Source: Sinomicrobium weinanense (GTDB lineage Bacteria > Bacteroidota > Bacteroidia > Flavobacteriales > Flavobacteriaceae). From it: a DNA stretch of 64,000 bases. The stretch is from assembly GCF_018863395.1 (NCBI RefSeq), contig NZ_JAHKRR010000010.1, forward strand, positions 41,398 to 105,397, read 5' to 3'. Under the pieces are notes generated by a model, which worked only from the letters and a program-made list of their open reading frames with translations, had not been told where the DNA came from and did no database searches. Within the stretch, counting starts at the first letter, position 1. Each line of letters starts with the position of its first letter. The position numbers and the translations under genes are program-made. Below are positions 26,860 to 34,921 of the stretch, piece after piece.

Positions 26860-27454
26860 AAATTTAATGGTTTTTAAAAAGTTAGTTATTGAATACTTCC
26901 AGTATAAACATGACAGTACCGTCCGGGGTATATGCACCCAATACACCGGCTGGAATTAAAAGGAGAATCTATAGGATATAGAAAAAGAGAAATATGGTAT
27001 TATTTTTTATATTTCTAATTCATAATGCCGCCACTTTTTAGATTGTTTTACACCGCCCGATCCCGGGCATGAACAGTTAGGACAACTTTCCGGAAAGTTA
27101 CACTTCTATCAATTTTAAAATAAAATAGCTGTTATACAAACCCCACAATATCAAGGTGTTATCTAAACAATCAGACCTCTTATATATTATTTTTTAAATA
27201 TAATCAGTTAATTTATGTTAAAATTGCACGGAATTGGCGGATAGTTGTACAATATTTGCGGATTATGAATTATTAATAAAATTGACCTGTATTAAATTGT
27301 GAAGAATGTAAAATCCTTTATGCTATCGGATCATTTTGATAAAAAGGCCAGGAACTCTTCCGGCTCCGGAAAAACCGAAGGCCAGGATCTGGCCTGGCAT
27401 TACAGCATGTTGCCGGACAGGACACAGATTGGAGCATCTTAAATATGTCAAAAA
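26860..27454. other. leader region of the first SusC gene and gene-free spacer
   Basis: About 600 bp without a supported gene. The 300 bp before SusC are AT-rich and probably hold its promoter, but I could not find an exact TAnnTTTG box on the minus strand. A GGCCAG/CTGGCC inverted repeat lies near 27380-27395. Confidence 0.4.
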
Positions 27455-27494
27455 AAATGAAGATCAGTAAAATATAAGTCACTGACCTTCATTT
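27455..27494 (-). terminator. terminator of the DUF2589 cluster
   Basis: AAATGAAGATCAGT (27455-27468) pairs with ACTGACCTTCATTT (27481-27494) at 13 of 14 positions. The run of A before the left arm gives a U-tract on the minus strand. It lies 27 bp after the leftward gene ending at 27521, marking the end of the cluster. Confidence 0.8.
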
Positions 27495-27520
27495 GTTTTA
27501 TTATGATAAACTATCTAAGT

Positions 27521-27943
27521 TTATTGCTCATTAGGCCCAAAGTTAATCCTTCCATTAGGTAAAAAGCAAGGGCCTGGACGATACCTGCGTAAGTCGTAAT
27601 TTAAAGTATCTTCCTTAAAGTGGTTCGCATTATGCCCGAAAAGACTTTCTTCCGCCATTACGGCATCGTGAACCGAGATATGTGTAACATCGTTATAGAG
27701 CTTCTCTAATTGATCTTTTTCATCATCGAGCAATGTAACATTTTGCTGATCGCAGTAATAATTAATTTGCCTTAGGTGACTTAGCCATGCTTCTGACGGT
27801 TTGTCTTTACCCTTAATGGTATTAAGGTGGTTATTAAATTCACGACGATTATTATCGCTGAATGTCGGGTCTTTTGGCATAACATTTAAATAGCCGGTGC
27901 CAATAAATGTTATTGTCTTCCATATTTTCCATAAGTCGTTCAT
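27521..27943 (-). CDS. hypothetical protein, last gene of the DUF2589 cluster
   Basis: A 140-residue soluble protein that I do not recognise. There is no signal peptide or membrane segment. The sequence is rich in aromatic and charged residues. The middle is predicted helical (SEAWLSHLRQINYYCDQQ, DDEKDQLEKLYNDVTH), and the C-terminus is Pro/Gly-rich (YRPGPCFLPNGRINFGPN). It follows the NlpC/P60-like gene by 115 bp and precedes a strong terminator, so it is probably the last cistron. Its place after a putative peptidase would suit an inhibitor or immunity role, but there is no direct sequence support. Confidence 0.6.
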   Translation of the reverse strand: MNDLWKIWKTITFIGTGYLNVMPKDPTFSDNNRREFNNHLNTIKGKDKPSEAWLSHLRQINYYCDQQNVTLLDDEKDQLEKLYNDVTHISVHDAVMAEESLFGHNANHFKEDTLNYDLRRYRPGPCFLPNGRINFGPNEQ

Positions 27944-28058
27944 AATAGTTGATTTTTTTTGTTAATTAAATCCGTGACATAATCAGGCTTATTGCCTCCT
28001 TTGATACTATTCTGGTTATACAAACACTTCTGAAAATTAAAAAGGGGGCGAATAATTT

Positions 28059-28628
28059 CTACCAGGGGGCTTTAGCAAACCCTACCTTTACATCCCGGGG
28101 TTTCATGATCTCTGTAAGTGCCTCAACAGAATCTACTGTTAAGGGTGTAGGGAAACCCTTTCCGGGATCTTTTGAAAATCCCCAAAAACTGACTACCATT
28201 TGATTCCCAGACCGGCCGCGATCGCCCGTCGACATGGCGATGTGTTCCGTATCATTAAAGAAAACGATATTTCCTTTAGGAATATCTGGTTTATGAGTAT
28301 TTGTATTGTAGATCGTAGGGTTAGAAAACCAATAGCCATTTAAGGTTTCATCCCAGGATGTCTTATAAGCTTTTTCGTATATTTTTATTAAATCCGTTAA
28401 AGAGATAGCTTCTGTCGTTGCCGCAGCATACAACGGAAACTCATAACAAATCATTACTAAATTCTCATTCAAAGGAGGAAGAGGAAAAGGATTGGGAGGA
28501 TTCTCTTTCAAATTTCTGGCTACCCAAAGGGTTAAAGAGCTATAATTTGGATTATTTGTCCATTTGAATTTCTGGTTTTGCCGCGCTACGTTAAGCGCCC
28601 AGTCTACTACTTGCGTTTGCTTGCTCAT
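28059..28628 (-). CDS. NlpC/P60-like putative cysteine peptidase or amidase
   Basis: A 189-residue protein without signal peptide. LVMICYEFPLYAA places a Cys (C61) at the start of a helix. The segment IPKGNIVFFNDTEHIAMSTGD (117-137) matches the NlpC/P60 strand pattern (PGDxVFF...HVxxY), making H129 the likely second catalytic residue. VVSFWGFSKD would be the next strand. An N-terminal helical region contains VVDWALNVARQNQKFKW, as in P60-like enzymes. Expected chemistry is cleavage of peptide or amide bonds, for example in peptidoglycan stems, but the sequence is divergent and the assignment rests on these motifs only. It lies 23 bp after the short DUF2589-like gene, in the same cluster. Confidence 0.55.
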   Translation of the reverse strand: MSKQTQVVDWALNVARQNQKFKWTNNPNYSSLTLWVARNLKENPPNPFPLPPLNENLVMICYEFPLYAAATTEAISLTDLIKIYEKAYKTSWDETLNGYWFSNPTIYNTNTHKPDIPKGNIVFFNDTEHIAMSTGDRGRSGNQMVVSFWGFSKDPGKGFPTPLTVDSVEALTEIMKPRDVKVGFAKAPW

Positions 28629-28651
28629 GGCTTTAAAGATTTAGATTGAGA

Positions 28652-29173
28652 TTATGGAATTTGAGATTTTAAGGTTTTTTCGTATCCTTCCACCAATACT
28701 TTCAGTCCATCAGACAATTCTGCCGGAGTGATGGTTATCTCTATTTTTCCTAGGGTTCCTTTTTTTTGAGGGCTTTTTCTGAACAACGATTTTTTTCCGG
28801 GTGGCCGTTCTTTTGGAAATAGTAATTGCAATTCATCGCCTATGACCTGGATCTGAAAGTCGGCAGACAACTTTACTTTCTCTATCTGGGATAAGGATAA
28901 AGGTGCCAGTGTAATTAAAGGTACTTCAACACCCACCATTTTCGTTCCTTCACTGGTTTGTTGCGGGTATTCAAGCTCAACTGATTTAGCTTTCAGGGTA
29001 TGTGGCAGGTCTGCCTCCTCGGAAACATCCCTATTTGCCTGCTGCCCCTGCTGCACGTTTGCATCTTTTTCAAAATACTTATTGAGGATTTCCAGGTTCT
29101 GGTCGCTCAGCGCATCATTAGCGCCTAAAATAGCATCGTGAATGGCATTGACAAATGCTTTAAGACTGATCAT
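28652..29173 (-). CDS. short DUF2589-like protein
   Basis: A 173-residue protein with the same order of elements as its two larger neighbours: an N-terminal helix (LKAFVNAIHDAILGANDALSDQN), a central strand pair with VGVEVPLITLAPLSLSQIEKVKLSADFQI, and a C-terminal strand-helix (GKIEITITPAELSDGLKVLVEGYEKTL). The PLxTxxPxSL core is the strongest DUF2589 signature. A Lys-rich loop (KKSLFRKSPQKKG) is its own feature. There is no signal peptide. It lies 18 bp from the zinc-ribbon gene. The function of the family is unknown; three copies in one cluster suggest subunits of one assembly. Confidence 0.65.
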   Translation of the reverse strand: MISLKAFVNAIHDAILGANDALSDQNLEILNKYFEKDANVQQGQQANRDVSEEADLPHTLKAKSVELEYPQQTSEGTKMVGVEVPLITLAPLSLSQIEKVKLSADFQIQVIGDELQLLFPKERPPGKKSLFRKSPQKKGTLGKIEITITPAELSDGLKVLVEGYEKTLKSQIP

Positions 29174-29191
29174 AAGTAGGGTATTAAAAAA

Positions 29192-29416
29192 TTAAGACAT
29201 TGAATGATCTTTTTTCATTTTAATAATATCTCGTTTCAGCTCATCAAACTTTTCAATCGCTTCATTTACAATCTCTCTGCTTTCTGGTGCAAGTCCGACG
29301 ACTGTATTACAAATCGGGCACACAAATTGAGCTCCGCGCATTAATTCATGAGGATCAAAAAAGATATTTCCTGAACAATTTTCAGTAGGACAGGGTATAA
29401 ATTGCTGGTCATTCAT
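29192..29416 (-). CDS. small zinc-ribbon protein
   Basis: A 74-residue protein with two Cys pairs, CPTENC (9-14) and CPIC (33-36), spaced as in a zinc ribbon, then an acidic helix (SREIVNEAIEKFDELKRDI) and a basic tail. It may bind protein or nucleic acid as an adaptor. It sits between two DUF2589-type genes, 37 bp and 18 bp from its neighbours, and is probably cotranslated with them. Confidence 0.75.
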   Translation of the reverse strand: MNDQQFIPCPTENCSGNIFFDPHELMRGAQFVCPICNTVVGLAPESREIVNEAIEKFDELKRDIIKMKKDHSMS

Positions 29417-29453
29417 AATTTATTACCAATAAGTGATTCATTTAAAAAGTCTG

Positions 29454-30086
29454 TCATCCTTCTTTCTCAGCCGTTTTATCTGGCTGCTCAAAGGGCCCTA
29501 TTGATTTTGTATAAAGATCTAAAAGGGTGGTCATCCCCGGTGGAAGGGGCAATTGTCCGGCCTTAATATCTACTTTCAATCCTGATGAATTGGAACTGCG
29601 GTTCTGGTATTTATCAGATTGCCCGGACCTTTCTTTTGAATCATAACTTACCTTGCCCAAAAGACGGGGTCTGGGAGGAGTAGCCGGCGGGTTCCCAGAT
29701 TTTGCCCCTTCATTACTATCCGTTTTTGTAGTCTGACCGGTAAGTTCTATTTCAAAATTTACTGAAGTAGTTTCTACGGCCAGGGAATTTATAGGAATAA
29801 TAGTAAGCAAAGGCAAATAAAAACTGGTTGTTATACGGCGAATAACCCCTTTATCACCGGCTTCTTTACCTGGCTCGATTATGCTGTTTACAATGGCCGT
29901 CCTGATCATCACCGGTTTGTAGTTTTCTCCTTCTTTGTTGAAGCAGAAATCCATGAGAAACCGAACTTGTTCCCTGGCCATCATTCCATTAGCGGAAGTA
30001 GCCGCAATCAGTGGTGCACTGATAATCTCTTCTATATCCAGGTTTCTGTATATTTCCGGATTAAAAGCATGTGTTTTCAGGTTCAT
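29454..30086 (-). CDS. DUF2589 domain protein, second copy
   Basis: A 210-residue protein. I chose the ATG at 30086 (MNLKTHAFNPEIYRNL...) because a start at 30143 would add a hydrophobic stretch not seen in the family; ATG 30089 is equally possible. Family features are ISAPLIAATSANGMMAREQVRFL, the core LPLLTIIPINSLAVETTSVNFEIEL, and the ending VDIKAGQLPLPPGMTTLLDLY. The middle is a Ser/Gly-rich flexible linker with SGNPPATPPRPR. Both the core and the AGQLPxPxGxxT ending are shared with the upstream copy, so they are paralogues. Cytoplasmic location is likely. Confidence 0.8.
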   Translation of the reverse strand: MNLKTHAFNPEIYRNLDIEEIISAPLIAATSANGMMAREQVRFLMDFCFNKEGENYKPVMIRTAIVNSIIEPGKEAGDKGVIRRITTSFYLPLLTIIPINSLAVETTSVNFEIELTGQTTKTDSNEGAKSGNPPATPPRPRLLGKVSYDSKERSGQSDKYQNRSSNSSGLKVDIKAGQLPLPPGMTTLLDLYTKSIGPFEQPDKTAEKEG

Positions 30087-30196
30087 CATAAGTAAAAATA
30101 TAAACAATGTTAGAGTGAAAGGATAATAGAGAAAAGCTATCAACAGGCCTCCGGATAACTTTTCTCTATCCTGTCAAGGTGAACAATGAGCCTTTC

Positions 30197-30892
30197 TTAG
30201 CTACCACCTGTACCGCCGCCGCTTGAACTATTAGCCGGTGCGGGCATTTCTATAGGCTGAATAGCATTGGTATATGCTTCAATAATGGTATTTACACCTT
30301 TGGGTACCGGTAATTGCCCGGCATGGACCAACACGGTATATTTAGCCGAATTGCTTTTCTGATAATGTGTACTGTGTGAGGAAGAGTCTTTTTGATCATA
30401 ACTGGCACTTCCTTTCACTTCCGCAGAGATAGGCCCCCAGCCCACTTTTACATCCCAGCTGGCTTGCGCCTGGATATTTTTCTCTGTTTCATCAGTCTGT
30501 TCTTCAGAATAACTGGATTTCACCTCCATTTCAAAGGTGATGTTCACTTCGTCAACCCCCAATGAATTGATTGGAATAATGGTCAGCAGGGGCAGGTCAA
30601 AAGTTGTTTTAACAGGAACAATCTTTGGTGGTTGCACTTCATTATTCTTCTCTGGTTGGGGCTGGATTACGCCTCTAGTTATAGTCATTTTAACCATAAC
30701 AGGTTCGTACTCTACATCTTCACCTTTTTTACCTGATTCCTCATAACCAAAGCAGGTATCCAGTATAAATTTGGTTTGTGTAACTGCCATTGCTGCATTT
30801 GCTTTTGCAGCGGCATTCAGAGGAGCGCCGATCAGTGCATTCATAGGAAGACCTGTGAATTGCTGGGCCATTGAAACGAGTTCTGTGTCCAT
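30197..30892 (-). CDS. DUF2589 domain protein, first copy
   Basis: A 231-residue protein and the clearest DUF2589 member: LPMNALIGAPLNAAAKANAAMAVTQTKFI at the N-terminus, LPLLTIIPINSLGVDEVNITFEMEV in the core, a Ser-rich SASYDQKDSSSHSTHYQKSNSAKYTV stretch that fits the family, and VLVHAGQLPVPKGVNTIIEAYTNAI. A C-terminal SSSGGGTGGS tail is low complexity. The first of three related copies in the cluster, it begins 125 bp after the LuxR-type regulator. The family's function is not known to me; the repeated helix-sheet layout and lack of catalytic residues suggest a structural or scaffold role. Confidence 0.85.
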   Translation of the reverse strand: MDTELVSMAQQFTGLPMNALIGAPLNAAAKANAAMAVTQTKFILDTCFGYEESGKKGEDVEYEPVMVKMTITRGVIQPQPEKNNEVQPPKIVPVKTTFDLPLLTIIPINSLGVDEVNITFEMEVKSSYSEEQTDETEKNIQAQASWDVKVGWGPISAEVKGSASYDQKDSSSHSTHYQKSNSAKYTVLVHAGQLPVPKGVNTIIEAYTNAIQPIEMPAPANSSSGGGTGGS

Positions 30893-31017
30893 AGTGGTTA
30901 AGTTTAATAGGTTAATAAATAAAGTTACTTTTTATTGGTGGTATAAAGGTAAAAGGGAGAAAAGGGCCATACAATAGCCCGATGGGCCATTTTTAAGCTA
31001 CTGAAAGATTTAAATGA

Positions 31018-31764
31018 TCATAAAAATGCACCTGGGCGAATAGTTCCACTTAACAGGCAAAGTTGTACCAGGCTGGCGTTATCACGTGCCAGCAACCTGT
31101 TTCGGCATGCTTTCAGGTGATTTTTTACCGTATTGATACTGATAAAAAGTGTATCCCCGATTTTTGAAAGTGAATATCCGTGGGCCCAACATTTGATCAC
31201 TTCTTTCTCTCTTTTCGAAATGATATCATGCCTTAGCAGTTTCTCCTCATCAGAAAACCAGGAATACACTTTTTCCCCTGTTTTTATCCTGAGCCAGTAT
31301 CCATCTCCTGAAATGAGGTGTGCAACATTTTGTATGTTGTCTAAATAAATACCCGGATAAACTTTAGGGCCAAATGCCAATGGTATTCTTTGCAACAGAT
31401 GCTTTATCCTGTTTTGATCGGCCCTGACAGGATAGCCTCCACAGATAAATATCCTGACATCCTTCTTTTCTTCCTGGGTAAACTGAGCAATAATTTCCGT
31501 CTCCAGGTCTATTATTCTGTTCTGGATTTTTTTATTGTGTACAAACCCCAGGTAGTGATCTGTGTTATCTTTGTTTATGGCAGAATCAAGGGTATTGGAC
31601 GTTTGGAAAATATAACAGGAGCGAATCGTGTCGAATATGCCGATAAAAGTATGGCTTTGTAATGCAAAAACTTCAAGTAGCATACAACCTGCATCAGGAA
31701 TTATCGGATCGTCAACATTTTTTTTTCTTCCGGTTTTAAATTCATCAGGTGATTTATAGGACAT
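31018..31764 (-). CDS. LuxR-type transcriptional regulator
   Basis: A 248-residue regulator. The C-terminal GerE/LuxR HTH domain (about 178-240) is clear: ISKREKEVIKCWAHGYSLSKIGDTLFISINTVKNHLKACRNRL, with the typical TVKNHL recognition helix. The N-terminal 170 residues form an alpha/beta sensor-like region (for example KDVRIFICGGYPVRADQNRI) that I do not recognise, without a phosphoacceptor receiver signature. It is the first gene of the leftward DUF2589 cluster and probably controls it. No histidine kinase is adjacent. Confidence 0.85.
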   Translation of the reverse strand: MSYKSPDEFKTGRKKNVDDPIIPDAGCMLLEVFALQSHTFIGIFDTIRSCYIFQTSNTLDSAINKDNTDHYLGFVHNKKIQNRIIDLETEIIAQFTQEEKKDVRIFICGGYPVRADQNRIKHLLQRIPLAFGPKVYPGIYLDNIQNVAHLISGDGYWLRIKTGEKVYSWFSDEEKLLRHDIISKREKEVIKCWAHGYSLSKIGDTLFISINTVKNHLKACRNRLLARDNASLVQLCLLSGTIRPGAFL

Positions 31765-32104
31765 TATTTAGGGTAGTTAGTGTCTGTCCATAATGACATT
31801 GCCTGCCTGTTTGGCTACCTGAAGGTTCTTTCCGGAGACATAGTCCCATCGTGGCACTATCGGGGGAGATGATCCCGTAATCCTACGGTAGCTTTTTCAG
31901 GGTAAGTGAAAATTGATATACTATGAAATCAATATTACAAAAAACATAAGTCCTGAAGCACTAATAATTTATAGACTTCTATATTTAAATACAGAAAATA
32001 CCTTCAAAACGTGCCAGAAAGCAAATGAAAATACAAAAAATAACTCAACTACGGAGCAAAAGAATTTGGTTAAAACCAATGAAAAAAGAAAAAGCTGAAA
32101 GGAA
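31765..32104. other. gene-free region between LuxR and the MocR remnant
   Basis: Nothing coding can be supported here. A 61-codon open frame at 31913-32098 is low-complexity AT-rich sequence without family signature. The stretch may be decayed upstream parts of the MocR-type gene whose tail begins near 32105, since it ends in frame with stops. Confidence 0.4.
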
Positions 32105-32323
32105 AGAAGTATCACCCTAAAAGATCATATCAAGGATTTTGAATTCTGCAATTACCTGCTTAAAAATAACATAATCACCTTTCCGCTAAGCAGTTATTAT
32201 GTCAGTGAAAATAGCAGGAATGGCCTGGTCATGGGGTATTGTTCGGTCAATAAAACCTGGATAAAGAAAAAACTGGACAAAATGTATGCTCTATATCTGG
32301 AATACCTATCCGACAGGGCTTAA
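32105..32323 (+). pseudogene. C-terminal remnant of a MocR/PdxR-type aminotransferase-like regulator
   Basis: The frame reads SITLKDHIKDFEFCNYLLKN, NIITFPLSSYYVSENSRNG, LVMGYCSVNKTWIKKKLDKM and YALYLEYLSDRA, ending at TAA 32321. This is the pattern of the C-terminal end of MocR proteins (vxVxPLSxYY...GLxLGYaxl...I..gvxxLa). The aminotransferase core and the N-terminal winged helix are missing, and stops occur just upstream. It is therefore a decayed tail. It implies past loss of a gene, possibly vitamin B6- or amino-acid-related, at the border of the next cluster. Confidence 0.7.
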
Positions 32324-32427
32324 TCCAAGCTGGTTTGGCAGCACGCAAGCCTGTTTTACACTTCCATTCCGAAAAATGCAATTATTGTTTATCTTAGCTA
32401 CGTTGACCATTCAACCCTGCAATTGTT

Positions 32428-33453
32428 ATGCCTGGAAAAACTACAATAAAGGATATTGCCAGAATATTAAAGATCTCTTCTTCTACGGTATCCCGTGCGC
32501 TGTGTGATTCTTATGATGTTAATCCTGAAACACGCGAAAAGGTGCTTAAACTGGCCAAGGAGCTGAACTACAAACGCAATTTCGGGGCGGCCGGTCTTGC
32601 CGGAGGGGCGACACACAATATCGGTATCGTCCTGCCTTATATTACAGTTCACTATTTCTCGATGGTCATTACGGGGATACAGGAAATTGCGTTTTCCCAG
32701 GGGTATAAGATCGTGCTGTACGTGACCAACGACTCCCCCCAGCTCGAAAAGGATGTCCTGGCGGACCTCAATGTACAGAACCTGGATGGTTTGCTGGTCT
32801 GCGTCTGCACCGGTTCGGATTCCAGAAGCTATTTTGAGCAGATCATGGAACAGGGTACGCCGATTGTTTTTTTCGGTCGTGTTTTAGCCGATATTGAGGC
32901 CTCCAAGGTGCAGCAGGACAGTTATAACGGAGCATTTAAAGCGGTTGAACACCTGATCCGGCGGGGGTATAAAAAAATAGCCCATGTAGGTGGCCCGACA
33001 CATCATCTGTTTACCCAAAAGCGGCTGTTGGGCTACGTTGACGCCCTGAAAAAGCATGGTATGGAGGTAAATCCGGAATGGATTGTCCAATCTGGTTTTT
33101 CCCAGGAAAATGGCGAAGCGGACATGGAGGCGCTTTGGGCCGCGAAGACAAGGCCCGATGCGGTTTTTGCCGTCAGCGACCGTAAGGCAATAGGCGCCAT
33201 GACTACATTGAAACGCCATGGTGTACACATCGGAAAAGATTTCGGAGTCATCGGGTTTACAAACGACCCCATGTCAACCATTGTTACGCCTACCTTGTCT
33301 ACCCTGGCAGAACCCGCTTACGAGATAGGGAAACAAAGTTGCGAATTGCTATTGCGGCATATTGCACATAAAAACAACTTCCAGGCACGGGAGATCGTGC
33401 TGTCCGGGGAATTGATCGTACGGGAGTCTACTGACAGGGGTACCGGAGCATAG
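32428..33453 (+). CDS. LacI family transcriptional regulator
   Basis: A 341-residue repressor. The N-terminal HTH (TTIKDIARILKISSSTVSRALCDSYDVNPETREKVLKLAKELNYKRN, residues 5-51) is fully conserved. The periplasmic-binding-protein-like core follows: IGIVLPYITVHYFSMVITGI, DGLLVCVCTGSDS, PIVFFGR, and RPDAVFAVSDRKAIGAM with FGVIGFTNDPMSTIVTPTLSTLAEPAYEIGKQ. It should bind a sugar or sugar-acid effector. It converges on the leftward metabolic cluster, and a perfect palindrome CGGGAACGTTCCCG (52279-52292) before the cluster's susC has the central AACGTT expected of LacI-family operators. Confidence 0.93.
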   Translation: MPGKTTIKDIARILKISSSTVSRALCDSYDVNPETREKVLKLAKELNYKRNFGAAGLAGGATHNIGIVLPYITVHYFSMVITGIQEIAFSQGYKIVLYVTNDSPQLEKDVLADLNVQNLDGLLVCVCTGSDSRSYFEQIMEQGTPIVFFGRVLADIEASKVQQDSYNGAFKAVEHLIRRGYKKIAHVGGPTHHLFTQKRLLGYVDALKKHGMEVNPEWIVQSGFSQENGEADMEALWAAKTRPDAVFAVSDRKAIGAMTTLKRHGVHIGKDFGVIGFTNDPMSTIVTPTLSTLAEPAYEIGKQSCELLLRHIAHKNNFQAREIVLSGELIVRESTDRGTGA

Positions 33454-33494
33454 ATCTTACTTAGCGCGTTAAAATTGCCAGATAAGTTGCGGCC

Positions 33495-33641
33495 TTACCC
33501 CGGGTTTTCAGAAACGTCCCCTACCGGATAGCCGAGTTTTTCGATAGTGGCATACCACCAGTCGACCCCGTCGAGACCCTGGAGATATTTGCCTTTATGG
33601 AAGCTGCGGACGAAAGTAAAAAGCGCGGAGGGCACCCCGTT
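33495..33641 (-). pseudogene. 3' fragment of an unidentified gene
   Basis: Directly after the M20 stop the minus strand stays open as GVPSALFTFVRSFHKGKY, LQGLDGVDWWYATIEKLGYP, VGDVSENPG and TAA at 33495. Composition and codon use look coding, like the neighbouring cluster, but there is no proper start and the piece is only 48 codons. It looks like the C-terminal end of a larger lost protein. I do not recognise the family. A GTG near 33640 could start a tiny peptide, but this seems unlikely. Confidence 0.5.
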
Positions 33642-34826
33642 TCAATTGCCCAGCTGCCGTAATGCGATATAGGCCATGAGGCCGGTACTTAATTGCATAG
33701 CGTTTTCATCCACATCAAATGTGGAGGTATGTAAGGCTGAAGTAATACCCCGGGGCTCATTGCCCGTTCCCAGGAGGTAGAAGCACGCATCGGCCATCTG
33801 CGAATAATAGGCGAAATCCTCGGCGGCCAGCCAGGGATCCAGGTCTACTACCTGCTCTTTGCCCAGAAACTCTTCGGCGTAGGCGCGCACTTCTGCCGTT
33901 AGCTTTGGCTCGTTTACGAGAAATGGGTACCCTACACATACTTTGAAATCGCATGTGCCCCCCATACTTTCGGCAATGCCTTCAGCAATTTTCTTTATAC
34001 GTTCACGGGCTTCCTTACGCCATTGCTCATCGAACGTCCGGAAGGTACCTTCCAGGTACACTTCATCTGGGATGACGTTGGTTGCTCCATTGGCTATTAC
34101 CTTTCCGAACGACAGCACACTGGGCATCTTCGGGTCGGCAATACGGCTCACCACCTGCTGTAACGCAGTGATGATATGGGCGGTGATCACCACGGGGTCT
34201 ATATTCTGCTGCGGCTGGGCACCGTGGCCGCCCTTGCCTTTCACGGTTACAAAAAATTCATCTGTGGAGGCCATGAATTTCCCCGGTCGGAAACCCACTT
34301 TACCTGCGGGTATCAGGGGCATCACATGTTGACCCACTACGGCCTGGGGCCTGGGGTTTTCCAGTACCCCTTCCTCAATCATCAGGCTGGCCCCTCCGGG
34401 TGGTCGCTCCTCCCCGGGCTGGAAGATCAGTTTCAGGGTACCGCCAAAATCAGCTTTCAACGATTGGAGTATACGCGCCGTGCCCAGTAGCGATGCGGTA
34501 TGTACATCGTGCCCACAGGCATGCATCACGCCTTTATTTTCAGATCCGTATTCCCGGCCATCAACCTCGGTAATTGGTAAGGCATCCATATCCGCACGGA
34601 GAGCGGTGACGCGATCGGAAGGCAGGTCGCCCTTGATCTCTGCCAGGACCCCGGTTTTGGCAACGGTAACATACGGAATGCCGAGCTTGTCCAGCTCCGC
34701 TTTCACAAAAGCACAGGTGTCGTGCTCCTCAAATGACAATTCGGGATGTTGGTGCAAATGCCTCCGCTGGGCTACCGTATTCCCGTATATTTTATTGGCC
34801 AGCGTTTGGATTTTATCTTTCAACAT
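33642..34826 (-). CDS. M20 family metallopeptidase (N-acyl-amino acid amidohydrolase type)
   Basis: A 394-residue cytoplasmic binuclear zinc amidohydrolase. The HLHQHPELSFEEHDT N-terminal signature, ALRADMDALPI, the metal-binding HACGHDVHTA (about 106-115), the catalytic Glu in FQPGEERPPGG, the dimerisation domain (VKGKGGHGAQPQQNIDPV) and the AAEDFAYYSQ region are all present. It should cleave amide bonds of N-acyl amino acids or hippurate-like conjugates. It follows the DHDPS-family gene by 95 bp and is the last intact gene of the leftward cluster. Its presence hints that the substrate or a pathway intermediate carries an N-acyl group. Confidence 0.92.
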   Translation of the reverse strand: MLKDKIQTLANKIYGNTVAQRRHLHQHPELSFEEHDTCAFVKAELDKLGIPYVTVAKTGVLAEIKGDLPSDRVTALRADMDALPITEVDGREYGSENKGVMHACGHDVHTASLLGTARILQSLKADFGGTLKLIFQPGEERPPGGASLMIEEGVLENPRPQAVVGQHVMPLIPAGKVGFRPGKFMASTDEFFVTVKGKGGHGAQPQQNIDPVVITAHIITALQQVVSRIADPKMPSVLSFGKVIANGATNVIPDEVYLEGTFRTFDEQWRKEARERIKKIAEGIAESMGGTCDFKVCVGYPFLVNEPKLTAEVRAYAEEFLGKEQVVDLDPWLAAEDFAYYSQMADACFYLLGTGNEPRGITSALHTSTFDVDENAMQLSTGLMAYIALRQLGN

Positions 34827-34921
34827 GGTGATCTACGATTTGTTCTTTTGAGCTACATGGCCCAGGGAAAAGACAAATATGGGACAAAAAGGGCATTTTT
34901 CAGTCAATTGAAATTAATTTA

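Noticed and set aside
31913-32098. 61-codon plus-strand frame before the MocR remnant
   Set aside because: Low-complexity Asn/Lys-rich translation of AT-rich DNA without homology signs.
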